DNA of 64,000 nt, taken from positions 9,654,001-9,718,000 of the forward strand of contig NC_047070.1 in assembly GCF_902459465.1 (NCBI RefSeq). The letters run 5' to 3'. The notes under the pieces were generated by a model. The model saw only the letters and a program-made list of their open reading frames with translations. It was not told the DNA's origin and ran no database searches. Below are positions 38,534 through 50,175 of the stretch, in pieces; the first letter of the stretch is position 1, and each line of letters starts with the position of its first letter. This stretch comes from Asterias rubens (Eukaryota; Echinodermata; Asteroidea; Forcipulatida; Asteriidae). A program made the translations under genes and the position numbers.

Positions 38534-38760
38534 TAGAAATGTTGGTAGTTTCTATTTTTATTCAATTCAGTGGGACTGGAACGAAAAGTAGTCTGGTTCC
38601 GTTTTAGTCATTTACCATTTTAGTTAAGTGTTAATAATAAAACACTAACCTGTTAAAAACAATGCAACACACGGACGTACACAGCTCAAGCACGTCGGAA
38701 ACGGATAAGTTTTACAGAGTTTCTTACTTTATTACGCCTTTTAACCAAAAAGGCATTTAT

Positions 38761-38935
38761 GAATGGGAATGAAAGAGTGACTCGTTCTTAAACGGCCGTT
38801 TAAAACCTTGCAGGGTCGTTGCCGTGCGATAAAGGCCCTCGCCTTCGGCCCGGGCCTTTATTATACACGGCAACGACCCTGCTGGTTTTAAACGGCCGTT
38901 TAAGAACTCGTCGCTACCCTTTTATTCCCTTATTC
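38761..38935. mobile_element. palindromic MITE, ~175 bp
   Basis: The arms contain CTCGTTCTTAAACGGCCGTT, TAAAACCTTGCAGGGTCGTT and GCCGTG on the left, and the complement CACGGCAACGACCCTGCTGG and AAACGGCCGTTTAAGAAC on the right, around a GC-rich loop (CCCTCGCCTTCGGCC). The outer ends are GAATGGGAATGAAAG and CTTTTATTCCCTTATTC. Confidence 0.85.
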
Positions 38936-39385
38936 AAACATCACAGCCACAAGCTGAAATGAGTTTAAAAACCAGAGAATCATAAAAAAATAGATATGTT
39001 AAAAAATTACAGAAAAACCATTAAAAATACAATTTGTTTTTATACATTAAACAAGTAAACTGGCTATTGCCATTAAAAGAGTGATTACCATTTTAAAGCA
39101 AGTGTGTTATCATTGAAATTGTACACACTTCACATTAGCATGTTTGCAAAATAAAATACTTATGTATAAACGTATATATTTACATTCCATCACTAAATCA
39201 GAACGACAAAACTAAATAAATACCCGAAAATTGATTCGTTAGACCCGGTCTCGTGTCCCGCCATCACCAATCTACAATTGAAATCGATGCAATTTCCCAA
39301 TTTTCAATGTAGCAGTTTTATTTATACCCTTTGTGGCTCTTCTCAATCAGGCCGTTTGTGCACGTTTCTTTTCAATAGATTTGTG
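38936..39385. other. intergenic, nothing recognised
   Basis: AT-rich sequence between two MITEs. Confidence 0.4.
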
Positions 39386-39784
39386 TTTAAAGGCACTGGA
39401 CACTATTGGTTATTACTCAAACTAATTGTTAGCATAAAAACGCACTTGTTAACGAGCAATGGAGAGTTTTTGATCAATTTAAAAGCATCGTGAGAAACGG
39501 CTCTCTCTCTCTCTCTGAACATTCCTTGCTCTATGCTCTGAAGTAACGTAGTTTTAGAGAAAGAGGTACTTTCACTTCGGGCCCGAAGCTTTTTATTATA
39601 GGCATTTGAAAGCACACAAATGTGTGCACCAAGGGTTTTTCCTTTCATTATTCTCTTGCAACTTCGATGACCAATTAAGTCTAAATTGTCACAGATTTTT
39701 ATTTTAATTTTATGCATTATGTTGGGACACACCAAGTGAGAATACTGGTCTTTGGCAATTAACGAAGATGTCCAGTGCCTTTAA
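39386..39784 (+). mobile_element. MITE family A variant, full length
   Basis: TTTAAAGGCACTGGACAC at the left, GTCCAGTGCCTTTAA at the right. The flanks follow family A, but the central hairpin is CTTCGGGCCCGAAG instead of GAGACCTC...GAGGTCTC, and a TCTCTCTC expansion with a short insertion lies at about 39502-39535. Confidence 0.88.
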
Positions 39785-40400
39785 CCGTCCCGGGGGAAAC
39801 CTCTCCCTCTCTCTGAGATCAGTCGCCGCTCTCTATGACGTTAGATACCGTAGTCCTAATCACCAGTGAATGGCAAACACTTTTTCCTGTTTCAGGATTT
39901 GAACACGTCAACCACACGTCAGCAACGCGAGTAATCGGCAAAACCCTCCAGCTGCTTTGACGCAGAAACTCTAAATTCGTCCCGTTTAATTGACGATTTC
40001 TCTTCCCCCCCCCCCTTAGCCGATTTTCAAACCCTTTTGTGTGGTCCACCCCCCCCCCCCCATCCTCCTCCATGATGAAAGTTTTGACTTATAATAATCT
40101 CGGTTCCTTCCTCGTATTGCGATTTTCATAGAAGGAAATGCGACTCCCTGTTATAGACGCCAAAAAGGATGTAGTCGGTATTTCCCGGAGAAGATGAGTA
40201 TAGGTAAGAGGGAGCAAAGATTAAGTTGGCAGGATGTGGAAGATGATGAGAGAATCAGAACTATCGTCAGGACATACATTAAAGATGCTACATTTTCTTA
40301 TCACATTCTATCTTATCTTAAGACACGCCCGCCCCCCACTCCCCGTGTATCTTCAATCAAACATATCCTTTGGTCATTATTGCTTGTATAATATGTGAAC
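39785..40400. other. intergenic with C runs
   Basis: C runs of about 10 and 12 bases near 40006-40015 and 40050-40061. No gene recognised. Confidence 0.4.
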
Positions 40401-40401
40401 C

Positions 40402-40795
40402 TTAAAGGCACATGGACACTATTGGTGATCGCTGTTAGCATAAAAACTTACTTGTTAACAATCAATGGAGAGCTGTTGATATAAAATAGTATAAAACCTT
40501 GTGAGAAACGACTCCCTCTGAAGTAATGTTGTTTTCGAGAAAGAAGTAATTTTCCACTGAAATATTTTAATTTGACTTCGAGACCTCAGAATTTGGTTTT
40601 GAGGTCTCGAAATCAAGCATCTGAAAGCACACAACTTCGGGTGACAAGTGTGTTTTTTCTTCCATTATTATATCGCAACTTCGACGACCAATTGAGTTCA
40701 AATGTTCACAGGTTTATTATTTTGTGCATATGTCGAGACACACCAAAGGAGAAGACTGGTCTTCGACAATTACCAAAGGTGTCGAGTGTCTTTAA
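40402..40795 (+). mobile_element. MITE family A, full length, diverged
   Basis: TTAAAGGCACATGGACAC at the left, GTCGAGTGTCTTTAA at the right. The central GAGACCTCAGA...GAGGTCTC hairpin is intact. TTAA at both ends. Confidence 0.88.
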
Positions 40796-41029
40796 TTGAA
40801 ACGCGCCCTTGTAAACCATGAATGTGCAGTTACAATTACGAATCGTCCGTGTGTCATTACAGATATGGAGGCTGGTATAAATTGTGGCAAATACCATATA
40901 AATAAAAATAAAAAAACAGTTGGTATCTTCCTATGAATTGTTAAATAAATAAATAAACAAATAAAAATGGGCTACTTGGACCGTGTACTGAAAATAACAA
41001 ACAGCGGTTTATGCAGTATAAACTTCTCG

Positions 41030-41228
41030 CTAAAATATGGAAAGACTTCAGGTCTGAAGCCCTTTTAGGCATCTGAAAGCACACAAATTTAGGCAACAAG
41101 GGAACTTTTCTTTCATTATTCCCTTGCAACTTCAAAATGTTCACAGGTTTGTTATTTTATGCCATATCAAGTGAGAAATCTGGTCTTTGACAAGTACTAA
41201 ATGTTGGTTGTGTCAAGTGTCTTTAACT
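41030..41228 (+). mobile_element. MITE family A variant, right half only
   Basis: Starts near the central hairpin (GACTTCAGGTCTGAAGCC), then GCATCTGAAAGCACACAAA, GTTCACAGGTTTGTTATT, GAAATCTGGTCTTTGACAAG and GTGTCTTTAA. The left half is missing. Confidence 0.8.
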
Positions 41229-42594
41229 CGGATTCTGCGTCAGTTTGACTCTTTTCTGGTCATTTGACCCAGACAAGTTTGAGCGTGAATCTGCTTCAGT
41301 AATTATCTGGAAAACGTTCAAATCTTTGTGGAAAAAACGATGTTCAATACTTTTCATTAAAAAAACGGCGTTCACAAAGAAAATAATCAGATGTTAATAC
41401 CATATTCCTTAGGTTCACCCTAGTTTACGTCAATAAGTGAAGACAACCTTGCTCTCACACATACGGGGCAACAGATCTTTATCACGCTGTCACCATATCG
41501 GTCATGTTCCCTGTTTCGATAACAGTAATGAATGCCCACAACTATTGCGCAAACATGGTACCAGACTATTATTTCGTCCAGCCTCAGTTTGGGTACAATG
41601 AGTTGGAATGGAGTCAAATCAAGATGACCACACCGTTATAAAGGTCTATAGGCTATTAATTTTATTGAATACAATCACGTGAAACCTGCGAGGAAAACAT
41701 TTGTGGATAATAACGAGCATACTCCATGAAAGTTGTTGGGTATGCGTCTACCCACGGTGTAGAACGCATAGAATGTACCCAGTCGAAAACATAGAATGTA
41801 CCCATTATGATGTTTTATTCAATTAATATCCCTTTGCCGTGGGTGTGATTTTGGGTACACGGCAAGTTTGTCTCCTTGTTGACGTTGATACTGGGTGATT
41901 ATGACTTCCATATTGTAATGAAAGGGTGACGTGTGTTTGAGAAATGTAAACTTTGTAAATAAAAACAAATAAATAAAATAAAACAACAACAACAACAACA
42001 ACAACAACATTGTTGAAAGGTTCTGGCAGGTGAATAAACTTGTAGGCTAAAAAAATATATAACTAAAAACAACCAATCTTCGTATGAATGGATAGGCCTC
42101 ACTGTTGACAGAATACAATGTGCAAAATTTAAGGTATTACTACAAAGAAGGATTTTGGAGCCTGTTAAAACCTACACATGTACTTAATTAAAACCACGCT
42201 CCTTTTTCTGACTTTTAAATGTTATGATTTTGGTTGTAGTTGTTATCTGTAATAAGGTCTTAATTTCAAATGGCTGTAATTAGGTTGATTTCTGAATGTA
42301 AGATTTTAAACTCTTTGTAATTTGACCGCAATTTAGCCTTTGGCGGCAAATTTAATGTTATTGCAATAAACCATGTCGAATCAAACAAATTGTGTCCAGG
42401 TCCCAAACAGATTCTGTATCAGGTTTGACACATTTCTGTGTATTTTGACACATATTCCGGGTCAATGGGTCAGGCCCCACTGGGTCTCGGATCGGCGCCA
42501 ATTATAACCCGGGAGGTTTAGTGAAAAACGTGTTGTGCAAAAACATGACTTGGAATGAAGTAAATGTCTCGTATAACGTACAATATTCTAATTA
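41229..42594. other. intergenic; degraded repeats, (CAA)n tract
   Basis: Degraded GGTCA/TGACCC repeat pieces at 41228-41325 and 42405-42500. A direct repeat CATAGAATGTACCCA is duplicated at about 41768-41805. A (CAA) tract lies at 41982-42008. No gene. Confidence 0.4.
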
Positions 42595-42788
42595 GCCCCA
42601 TCCCTCCACCCCCTCCCCCCTTTGTCTCATATTCATTGTTTTCTGTGTGCTTTCTGAGTCTCTCTCTCTCCATTCACGTATTTCCACTTCACTGCTTATG
42701 TTACACTTGGTTACCTTTTCATGTGTGTTGCGTTGTCATTTTGCCTTCGAGAAAGACTCTGCTAGGGTCGAAACATCATGCCATTTAC
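42595..42788 (+). mobile_element. Penelope-like element, 3' end fragment
   Basis: Matches the last ~190 bases of the 9.9-kb element in plus orientation: a C-rich tract, TATTTCCACTTCACTGCTTA, TTGTCATTTTGCCTTCG, AGAAAGACTCTGCTAGGG and TCGAAACATCATGCCATTTA. It differs by a TCTCTCTC insertion and substitutions. A 5'-truncated, older insertion of the same family. Confidence 0.85.
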
Positions 42789-43004
42789 TATTGTTTGCAT
42801 TTATACCGTGTCCTTTTGGTTGGTTGCAACATCAGCTTATTATATTTTTCCCCAATATTCTAACACTTGTATTTTGTGCGGGGAAATCACTTTTCGAACC
42901 CTTTAATTTGGATTTCTGTGGACTTTTTAAAGGGAACTTCTTCGGATCTGTTAAAATTAGGATGCCGGGGCTTGCTCGGAGAATTCTTCCCATAAACTGT
43001 GCTG

Positions 43005-43250
43005 TTAAAGGCACTATAGACACTATTGGTAATTACTCAAAATAATTGTTAGCATAAAAATTTACTTGGTAACTATCAATGGAGAGCTGTTGATAGTATA
43101 AAACATTGTGAGAAACGGCTCCCTCGATGAAGTAACGTAGTTTTTGAGTCGGAGGGAATTTCTCACTCAAATATTAAAATACATCAGGCCAAATCGACAG
43201 CTACGAAAATGACAAATACCAAAGGTGTCCTTCTGCCCAGTGCCTTTGAT
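43005..43250 (+). mobile_element. MITE family A, internally deleted and rearranged
   Basis: A normal left half (TTAAAGGCACTATAGACAC, TAATTACTCAAAATAATTG, ATTGTGAGAAACGGCTCCCT). Then about 100 bases of unrelated or eroded sequence, and a short right end with AATACCAAAGGTGTCC and GCCCAGTGCCTTTGA. Confidence 0.8.
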
Positions 43251-43950
43251 AACGATAGAAACACATCACTTGCTCACACACTAACGACACATCATTCTAG
43301 CATCTCATGTATATCAAAACACACCCGTTGTTTATAACATGTAATTGTAAACCCCCAAGCACTCGGTATCTATTTAGGGGGAAAACACGTGGTGTGTGAG
43401 TCTCTGTTTTGAATGAGCTTTAACACCAACCGTTTTACTGAAAACCCAACGTTCTCTTGGGTGTACTCCGACCAAAACACGTCTGTGAGTTATATGCGCG
43501 TGGGATGAGAAAAATAATCGCATATTCACATGTATTTTTGTTGTGGTGGACTCTCGTCTTTTTTGTTGAGGCTGTTTTTTTTCCCCACAAATTCATCAAC
43601 AGTTATTTGCGTCAGTTCTTCTTTTTCTGCTTATCCAAAGAAAACAACTAAGAAATTGTCGTGTAATGTAAGACCTCCATGTTTCGCGCTTCCTCGGGGC
43701 TTATTGTTTTGTACGATCAAGACGAGTTTTTTTTAACAGGTGTTTTATATCTAACCCCTAGAGGTATAGGAACCCATGAATTGTTTGAAAGTATCAAATA
43801 TTTGATAACCAAGAAACAAACTGTTGTTATGAAATCGTATTATTTTATTGAATTGCAAGGAATGTTTTTGATTAACCCAAACAAACCATTCACATCATGA
43901 AGGAGAACAAAACAAGTGATATGTACATTTATTTACTTGATTCCCCATAG
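43251..43950. other. intergenic, nothing recognised
   Basis: A GCGTGGG word (near 43499) is an EGR-like partial site. Open frames of 64-73 codons have no resemblance to known proteins. Confidence 0.35.
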
Positions 43951-44054
43951 GCAAGATACACAAACAACAACAACTATCATCAAAACAACGTCATAAGACA
44001 CCAATGCCTTGAAGGAGCTTTGAAAGACCGCGAGGTATAGGCTTAAAGAAACTG
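43951..44054 (+). other. candidate noncoding exon
   Basis: Acceptor CTTGATTCCCCATAG on the left and a full-consensus donor CTG/GTAAGT on the right bound 104 bases. All three frames contain a stop, so it would be a UTR or lncRNA exon. Low confidence. Confidence 0.2.
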
Positions 44055-44059
44055 GTAAG

Positions 44060-44900
44060 TTATTCATGTCAACCGACAATTCCCCGAATTTCTTGCTCTA
44101 CCTTTTGTCTGTAGGTTTCCTGTTGATATCAATTCAAGTTTGCTTAGCTATGTACCTCGTCACAATGACGTCAAAAACGCACTTTCTTTGGACATCCACG
44201 AGTTTTCAAGACCAGCTGCTCCCAAAGGTTGTTTTTGCATTATTAGTTGTGACTCGATTGCCATGGTAACGCGAAGAGAAATGCATCATTATAACGTCCA
44301 CGGCCAATTATTAACAACAACTTATTTATAAATATATATTGTTTTTTTTTATACAAAGTTAACAAACGAACCCAAAATAATCGGCCCTGAAGAGCGTGAT
44401 GTGAGTGATTGATAATTTACATCCGAAATCAAAGCTCATGGTTACATCCCACTCGACAATTTGGCTCCGACGGAGACAATACGTTAAATGTGTTGCAGTG
44501 TCTTGAAGTATAACGTCTCAAGGGGAAACCACATCCCTGAAGACACGATGATGAGTCGGACGGTCATGCACGCAGCAGCCATGGACTCCGTGAGTAGAGA
44601 TACTAGAAAACCAGCATCCTTGCCAGCGAATACTGGTGATTAACTTAGACCTAACGGTCCCTCGTGTGGAGATATCTTGCTGAAGCTTTAAGGCACTGAT
44701 GCGACAGTTATACGACTGCGGTGAGTGTATTACGTCAAACAACCACGGTGTTATATAGCTCCGTGTACTACGTAACATGGACGTGCTGTGACGTCTAGAC
44801 TTTCCTCGCTCTCAGGGTCAGAAGATGTGACGTCATCACCTCCTCCGGCTCTTGCTGGTGGTCACGGGATCTCATGAATATTCACGAAGCTATTGGCTTA
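44060..44900. promoter_or_regulatory. candidate cis-regulatory region with CRE cluster
   Basis: GC/CpG-richer and repeat-free. It has perfect TGACGTCA at 44166-44173 and 44828-44835, near-perfect TTACGTCA (44730), TACGTAA (about 44769) and TGACGTCT (44789), and an AP-1-like TGAGTCG near 44551. Spacing is densest at 44725-44840. Inference: a CREB/ATF/AP-1-responsive enhancer. Confidence 0.4.
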
Positions 44901-44972
44901 TGTATGTAGTAATTTATGGAATATGAATAAATAATCAGGCAAGATGATTGTGTCATGATGTGCGTTGTGTCA

Positions 44973-45360
44973 TTAAAGGTAGTGGACACTATTGGTAATT
45001 ACTCAAAATAATTATTAGCATGAAACCCTACTTGGTAACGAGTAATGGGGAGAGGTCGGTAGTATAACACATTGTGAGAAACAGCTCCCTCTGAAGTGAC
45101 GTAATTTTTGAGAAAGAAGTAATTTTCAACAAATTTGATTTCGAGACCTCAAGTTTAGAATTTGAGGTCTTGAAATCAAGCATCTGAAAGCACACAACTT
45201 CGTGTGACAAGGGTGTTTTTTTCTTTTATAGTTATCTCGCAACTCCGACGACCAATCTAGCTCAAATTTTCACAGTTTGTTTTTTTAATGCATATGTTGA
45301 GATACATCAAGTGAGAAGACTGGTCTTTGACAATTACCAATAGTGTCCACTGGCTTTAAT
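44973..45360 (+). mobile_element. MITE family A, full length
   Basis: TTAAAGGTAGTGGACAC at the left, GTGTCCACTGGCTTTAA at the right, about 388 bp. The central GAGACCTCAAG...GAGGTCTTG hairpin and all family modules are in order. Confidence 0.92.
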
Positions 45361-46644
45361 ATCTGCTTTGTACGTCTGTATTGATTGTAGTATGAATGTT
45401 CTACTCACTCTAAACACTCCTGGGTCAGAATTGACCCGGTTCTGGACACGTGCAGCCCGACCTTTTGTCTGGGCCAGTGCGACCTGTAATCTGTGTTTAA
45501 AAAAAATGGGTTAAACTGAAGCAGAATCCAAGCTAAATTCCCATAAACTGTGTCTTGGTAATTATTGCTAATGATCTACCTTATGACAAAAAAAGGTGTT
45601 TTAGAAAAAGGTACATTTACAGAGCTATTTATGGCGACTGTAACAGTGTTTTGATAGAAATCCTTTGAAAACATCGCTTACAATCATTACCTGAGCAAAA
45701 TATTAATAATCAAGATTTGTGGAGAGCGAACCCGTTCGTATTGGTGCTACGAAATCGAGGTTTGACGGGAAAACAGCATGGTGCCTTCTCTTGTATTACT
45801 TAGATTCAATGTTTGGTGCGTCAGGTTACTATACACAAATTGACGGCGGTGAAATGGTGGAGTCGATAACTTTGTCATTATGTCAAGTTTACAAAGAGCA
45901 CAACTAAATTTCCCTTTAATATCCTAACAACAAATTTGGGTAGGCCTATTTTGAGTTGTTTTGTATTTCTTTGATTTTTCTGGTTCGCTTCGCTTAAGCC
46001 AGCTCGATCAAGCGATTCGTTACAATGTTCTTGTATTCGAAACCGTCTAACCGTTTAGTTAGCGATACGGTACGGAACACTGCTCGTGAAAACTTAAAAG
46101 TGAAAAACAGGAAGTAAACAAACAGAACGTTAAAAACACAACAGATGACAGATATTTGTCGCAAATAAACAAAATAGTCGGTTTAACATAAAGCGAAACA
46201 CGTTAATCTAACAATAGTTTCGAGTCAGCATTCTTCAAAACAATATTAGGCCTTCAAAACAATATTAGGCCTAAAGAAAATTTATTTGAACCATGGTTTT
46301 GTTGTGGTGGAATTTCTCAACGACTCTGCCATCCATATCTGCTCACAAATGTATGGGTTTAAAGGACCGTGTCCGTGTTGTCACAGTTACAATTTTTAGG
46401 CACGATTCGCTCGAATAAGAAAGAATAACAATGACAATTTTAGTACAAATAATTTCTATTTATTTATGATACATTTCGCAAACACGTCGACCTTGAGTAA
46501 TTTGTAATTATGATTTTTGTTTTGTGCGAAAATTTGTAATGAGTAATTTAACAAATGTGTGAGCCGTGCAGTTAGGAATCTTCCATTTTGTTACGGTTCA
46601 GCCTCGACGTTTTTGCTTCCACTTAAAATCGATCTGTGCCGCCA
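45361..46644. other. intergenic; GGTCA-type repeat and 22-bp duplication
   Basis: 45418-45560 holds the best copy of the GGTCA-rich interspersed repeat, with GGGTCAGAATTGACCC as a perfect inverted repeat. A tandem duplication with CTTCAAAACAATATTAGGC occurs at about 46234-46274. Confidence 0.45.
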
Positions 46645-46965
46645 TTAAAGGCATTGGATACAGTTAGTATTTGTGAAAGACCAGTATCCTCGCTTGGTGT
46701 ATACCAACATTTTGCATAAAATAACAAATCTGTATTTTTTTTTACTCAATTGTTCGGCGAAGTTGCAAGATAATAATGAAATAAAAAAGACAATTTCGGA
46801 AGGCTCAGGTCCGAAGTCTTTTTAATATTTGACTGAGAAACTTTCTCAAAACTTCAGAGGGAGCCGTTTCTCACAATGTGTTGTACTATCAACAGCTCTC
46901 TATTGTTCAATATACCAAGTAAATGCTAATAATGATTTTGAGTATTTACCAACTATTGCCTTTAA
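46645..46965 (-). mobile_element. MITE family A variant, full length
   Basis: TTAAAGGCATTGGATACAG at one end, CCAACTATTGCCTTTAA at the other. The central hairpin is of the GACTTC/GAAGTC type (GGCTCAGGTCCGAAGTC), not GAGACCTC. TTAA at both ends. Confidence 0.85.
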
Positions 46966-47251
46966 ACAACACTTTTGGTTTTGGTTCGGTGAGCAATTTG
47001 CAGCAGATAATTCTTTAATGTTTGAGATAATATGAATATCAATACGGTAATTATTAGCTAATAAGGCGTGTTAATGTCCAAAACATTAACTGAATGCAAC
47101 TTACGTCATTCGCGACCGTCAGTTTAGTCAAATCGAATCTAATGACTGCAGTTTTGTTTTCGACCCCTCAATAATTCTGTCATATACAGAGGCGCCAATT
47201 TAGCTTATTAGTTCCGGGTCATTCCAGGGTATTGGATTCCATGTCTGTTTT

Positions 47252-47628
47252 TTAAAGGGAAGATACACGTTTGGTAACTACTCAAGAAAAATATTAACTT
47301 AAAAACTGACTTGGTAACGGGCATTGGAGAGCTGTTGATAGTATAAAACATTGTGAGAAACGGCTTCCTCTGAAGTAGCATAGATTATGAGAAAGAGGTT
47401 CTTTCTAACTAAAATAATAAAAGACTTCTAACCAGAAGTCTCTTATTCCTATCTGAAAGCACACAAATTCGTCCAAGAAGGGTGTTTTTTTCTCTCATCA
47501 TTTTCTCTCAGCTCCGATAACCAATTTAGCTCAAATTTTCACATGCCTGTTATTTTATGCTTATGTTGAGATACACCAAGTGAGAATACTGGTCTTGACA
47601 ATTTCTAAACGTGTACCTTCCCTTTAAA
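47252..47628 (+). mobile_element. MITE family A relative with different terminal repeats
   Basis: Ends are TTAAAGGGAAGATACACGTT and CGTGTACCTTCCCTTTAA, not the usual GGCAGTGGACAC. Internal modules (TTGGTAACGGGCATTGGAGA, GCTGTTGATAGTATAAAAC, TATCTGAAAGCACACAAAT, TTGAGATACACCAAGTGAGA) are family A. Central hairpin GACTTCTAACCAGAAGTC. Confidence 0.88.
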
Positions 47629-48165
47629 CTGTATTGTTTATGCTTTTATTATTGATCATTGATGTATTTTAAGGGAGATGTAACGATATAATGCACATTG
47701 AAGTGTTAACTGTTATTTTTTACAGAAAGATTTTTTTTTTTTTTTACAATTAAAAAAATGGAAGCTATTAAAAAAAATACATACATTTTAAACTACGCTT
47801 ATAGTACTACGCCCCAAGCGCTATGGCTGTGGTCCTCGCGTATAGACCAGCAGGGAAACAGCATCGAGATACAAAAGATACAACATACAAAAGAATACAT
47901 TAACTTTACGCATTTGGAATCAATTTCAAAAGAGCTATTTGCATTGAAATAAGCTTACCAAAATGCCAAATATGTTTGAAATGGTAATTATTAATAACGT
48001 CAATTCAAATGTATAAGCCTGCACATGTTTCATAAAATATTAATCAGGGTTAAAGGGCGAGTGATACTCACATCATCAGTGGCGTACACAAACCTTTTTT
48101 AGGGGGGTTGAGCCCCGCCCCTTCTGGTTACGTCACTATCTCACTCTCACACACTGGAACAATGG
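47629..48165. other. intergenic, nothing recognised
   Basis: AT-rich with a T run near 47730. A 64-codon frame at 47758 has no recognisable features. Confidence 0.4.
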
Positions 48166-48540
48166 TTAAAGCCATTGGACACTTTCGGTAAACAGTATTG
48201 CCAAAAGGCCCACACTTCGTGTATCACAACTTGTATATAAAGAAACAATCCTGTGAAAATTTAGGCTCAATCGGTCATCAGAGTCGGGAGAAAGTAACAG
48301 GGAAACCCACCCTTGTTTCCGCCCGTTTCGCCGTGTCATGACGTGTTTAAAATAAATCCGTAGTTATCGATGTCGAAAATTGATAACTGTTTTAATGTTT
48401 TCTTAAAAAGTAAAGCATTTCATGGAATAATATTTCAAGAGAAGTCTTTCACTATTACCTTCTGCAAACCCTGTAAGTTATTTGTAAATTTTTGAACTTT
48501 TATTTTTTTCATCTGTTCCGAAAGTGTATAATGTCTTTAA
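48166..48540 (+). mobile_element. MITE family C (A/B chimera), copy 1
   Basis: Starts TTAAAGCCATTGGACACTTT and CGGTAAACAG, ends TCCGAAAGTGTATAATGTCTTTAA. The left half matches the family A module (TGTGAAAATTTAGGCTCAAT, CGGTCATC). The right half matches family B in reverse (CAAACCCTGTAAGTTATTTG). A second full copy is at 62526-62904 and a mini version at 62328-62459. Confidence 0.9.
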
Positions 48541-48645
48541 AGGGCTTCGGCTTTGGATTATGCCTCAGGCCCCGCACTCAATTCGTCAAAACAACCGTTG
48601 GGTCAAGCTAGCCTGAGCCGAATCTGGAACCGAAGCCGTGGTTTC
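48541..48645. repeat. imperfect hairpin directly abutting MITE C
   Basis: GGCTTCGGCTTTGGATTATG and CCTCAGGCC are mirrored by GCCTGAGCCGAATCTGGAAC and CGAAGCC about 40 bases later. Probably another small inverted-repeat element. Confidence 0.5.
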
Positions 48646-49949
48646 GAAAAGGCCATCAGGTGGCTAGAGCAACATAACCTTTCAATCGCAGCATTTATTG
48701 ACATTTAATTAATAATGATACAAATTAATAATGAGGAACAAACAATATCCAGAAATGAAATAAAAGCATGAATAGTCAATCTGGAAACTTACTGGCTATT
48801 ATACAGTGAACGATTTCCCCTGTATAGCAGAGCAAAATGCTATAATATTGCTAGCATTCAGTGTGCTCAAAATGAGTTCAGAAAAAATGTTTTGCTATGC
48901 AAATTGGTTGACGAAATCACACCCTTTAATAATACTGCAAAGTTGTTGAAAACATTACAAATCACCGTTGCTTATGTTGATTGCCGCAACCACAATAAGA
49001 ACCACATAAGAGATTTAACATGGCTGTACCCGCAAGTTTACTATTGACTTATAGTTGATTCTCAAAATACGAACGGAATAGTACAACCCGCCATTCGTAC
49101 TGAGTTGTTTTTTGTTTACGGTTGTTTTCTCAGTAAACGCGACCTATATGTATTTTGTGAATTCGCCGGATCGTTGAAACTTTCACAGGTAGGTTATGAT
49201 TTATTATAATGGTTTACATTGAAAACTAAAAACAAAAAAAGGGATGGAATGAAAGCACTAGCTTAAACTTCAGTAAATGAATTGTCAGGATTTATTTATA
49301 GTTCAAGCTAATTGTGCAGGCTGTGCAGGTCAGGGTTACTGGTTACACGCCTTGACGGCTCTCTCTGTTTTCTCACTCTTAAGTTCGAGGACCTTTTAGA
49401 CCTTTTGAAGCACAGTGCTATCCCCGCGAAAGGTAATGTGGATTAGTTTTCAAGTTTAATAGTAGAAGTTTCAACACTATTTCATTTCATTTCCTTTACG
49501 CAATGCCTCGAAATCCACAGAATTAGGGGGAAATTTCTTTTTCTTTCTCAAGCCATGTTACTCTCTTACAGTTTTAGATTGCAATTCACTCGCATCGATT
49601 TAAAACCAAGGGTCAAAATCATCTGCAGTTGTCAATAATTTCAATCGATTAGAGTGAATTTTAATCTAAAATTGTATAGAGTACCTTCGAGTTGTATCAG
49701 TTTTCGAGCTGTCTTTTATCGGAAACCATTTCGATCCAATTCAATTCGAGGTTTGTTTCCAATTGGTCATCACTTTACAACTCCTTTAACACCCCCTTCG
49801 TCCACCCCTGCCCATCCTTCACATAATATATTCCAGATTTGTGCCTTAACCACGCCCCCTGTACTACCATCCCCTTGCTTCAGACCCACCTTCCCCGTTC
49901 CACCATCTTCGTATCAATTTGTTTGTGTCGTACACCCCTCCCGATACCC
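48646..49949. other. intergenic, nothing recognised
   Basis: AT-rich to 49640, then pyrimidine-rich (49770-49950) with a spurious Pro/Ser-rich frame of 108 codons that runs into the adjacent MITE fragment. Confidence 0.4.
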
Positions 49950-49950
49950 T

Positions 49951-50175
49951 CGATTGCGAGACCTCAGATTTAGAACTTGAGGTCTCGAAATCAACCATCT
50001 AAACGCACACAACTTCGTGCGACAAGGGTTATTTCTCTTTCATTATAATCGCGCAACTTCGATGACCGATTGAGCTCAAATTTCCACACAGGTTTGTTAT
50101 TTTATGCATATGTTGAGATACACCAACTGTGAAGGCTAGTCTTTGACAATTACTAATAGTGTCCACTGCCTTTAA
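49951..50175 (+). mobile_element. MITE family A, right half only
   Basis: Begins at the central hairpin (GCGAGACCTCAGATTTAGAA...GAGGTCTCGAAATC) and runs to AATAGTGTCCACTGCCTTTAA. The left half is lost. Confidence 0.88.

Noticed and set aside
44970..45360. Structured noncoding RNA gene suggested by a strong hairpin
   Set aside because: The hairpin is the central part of a MITE repeated many times in the window.
49654..49980. A 108-codon Pro/Ser-rich frame on +
   Set aside because: It comes from a pyrimidine-rich tract and ends inside the hairpin of a family A MITE. No domain is seen.
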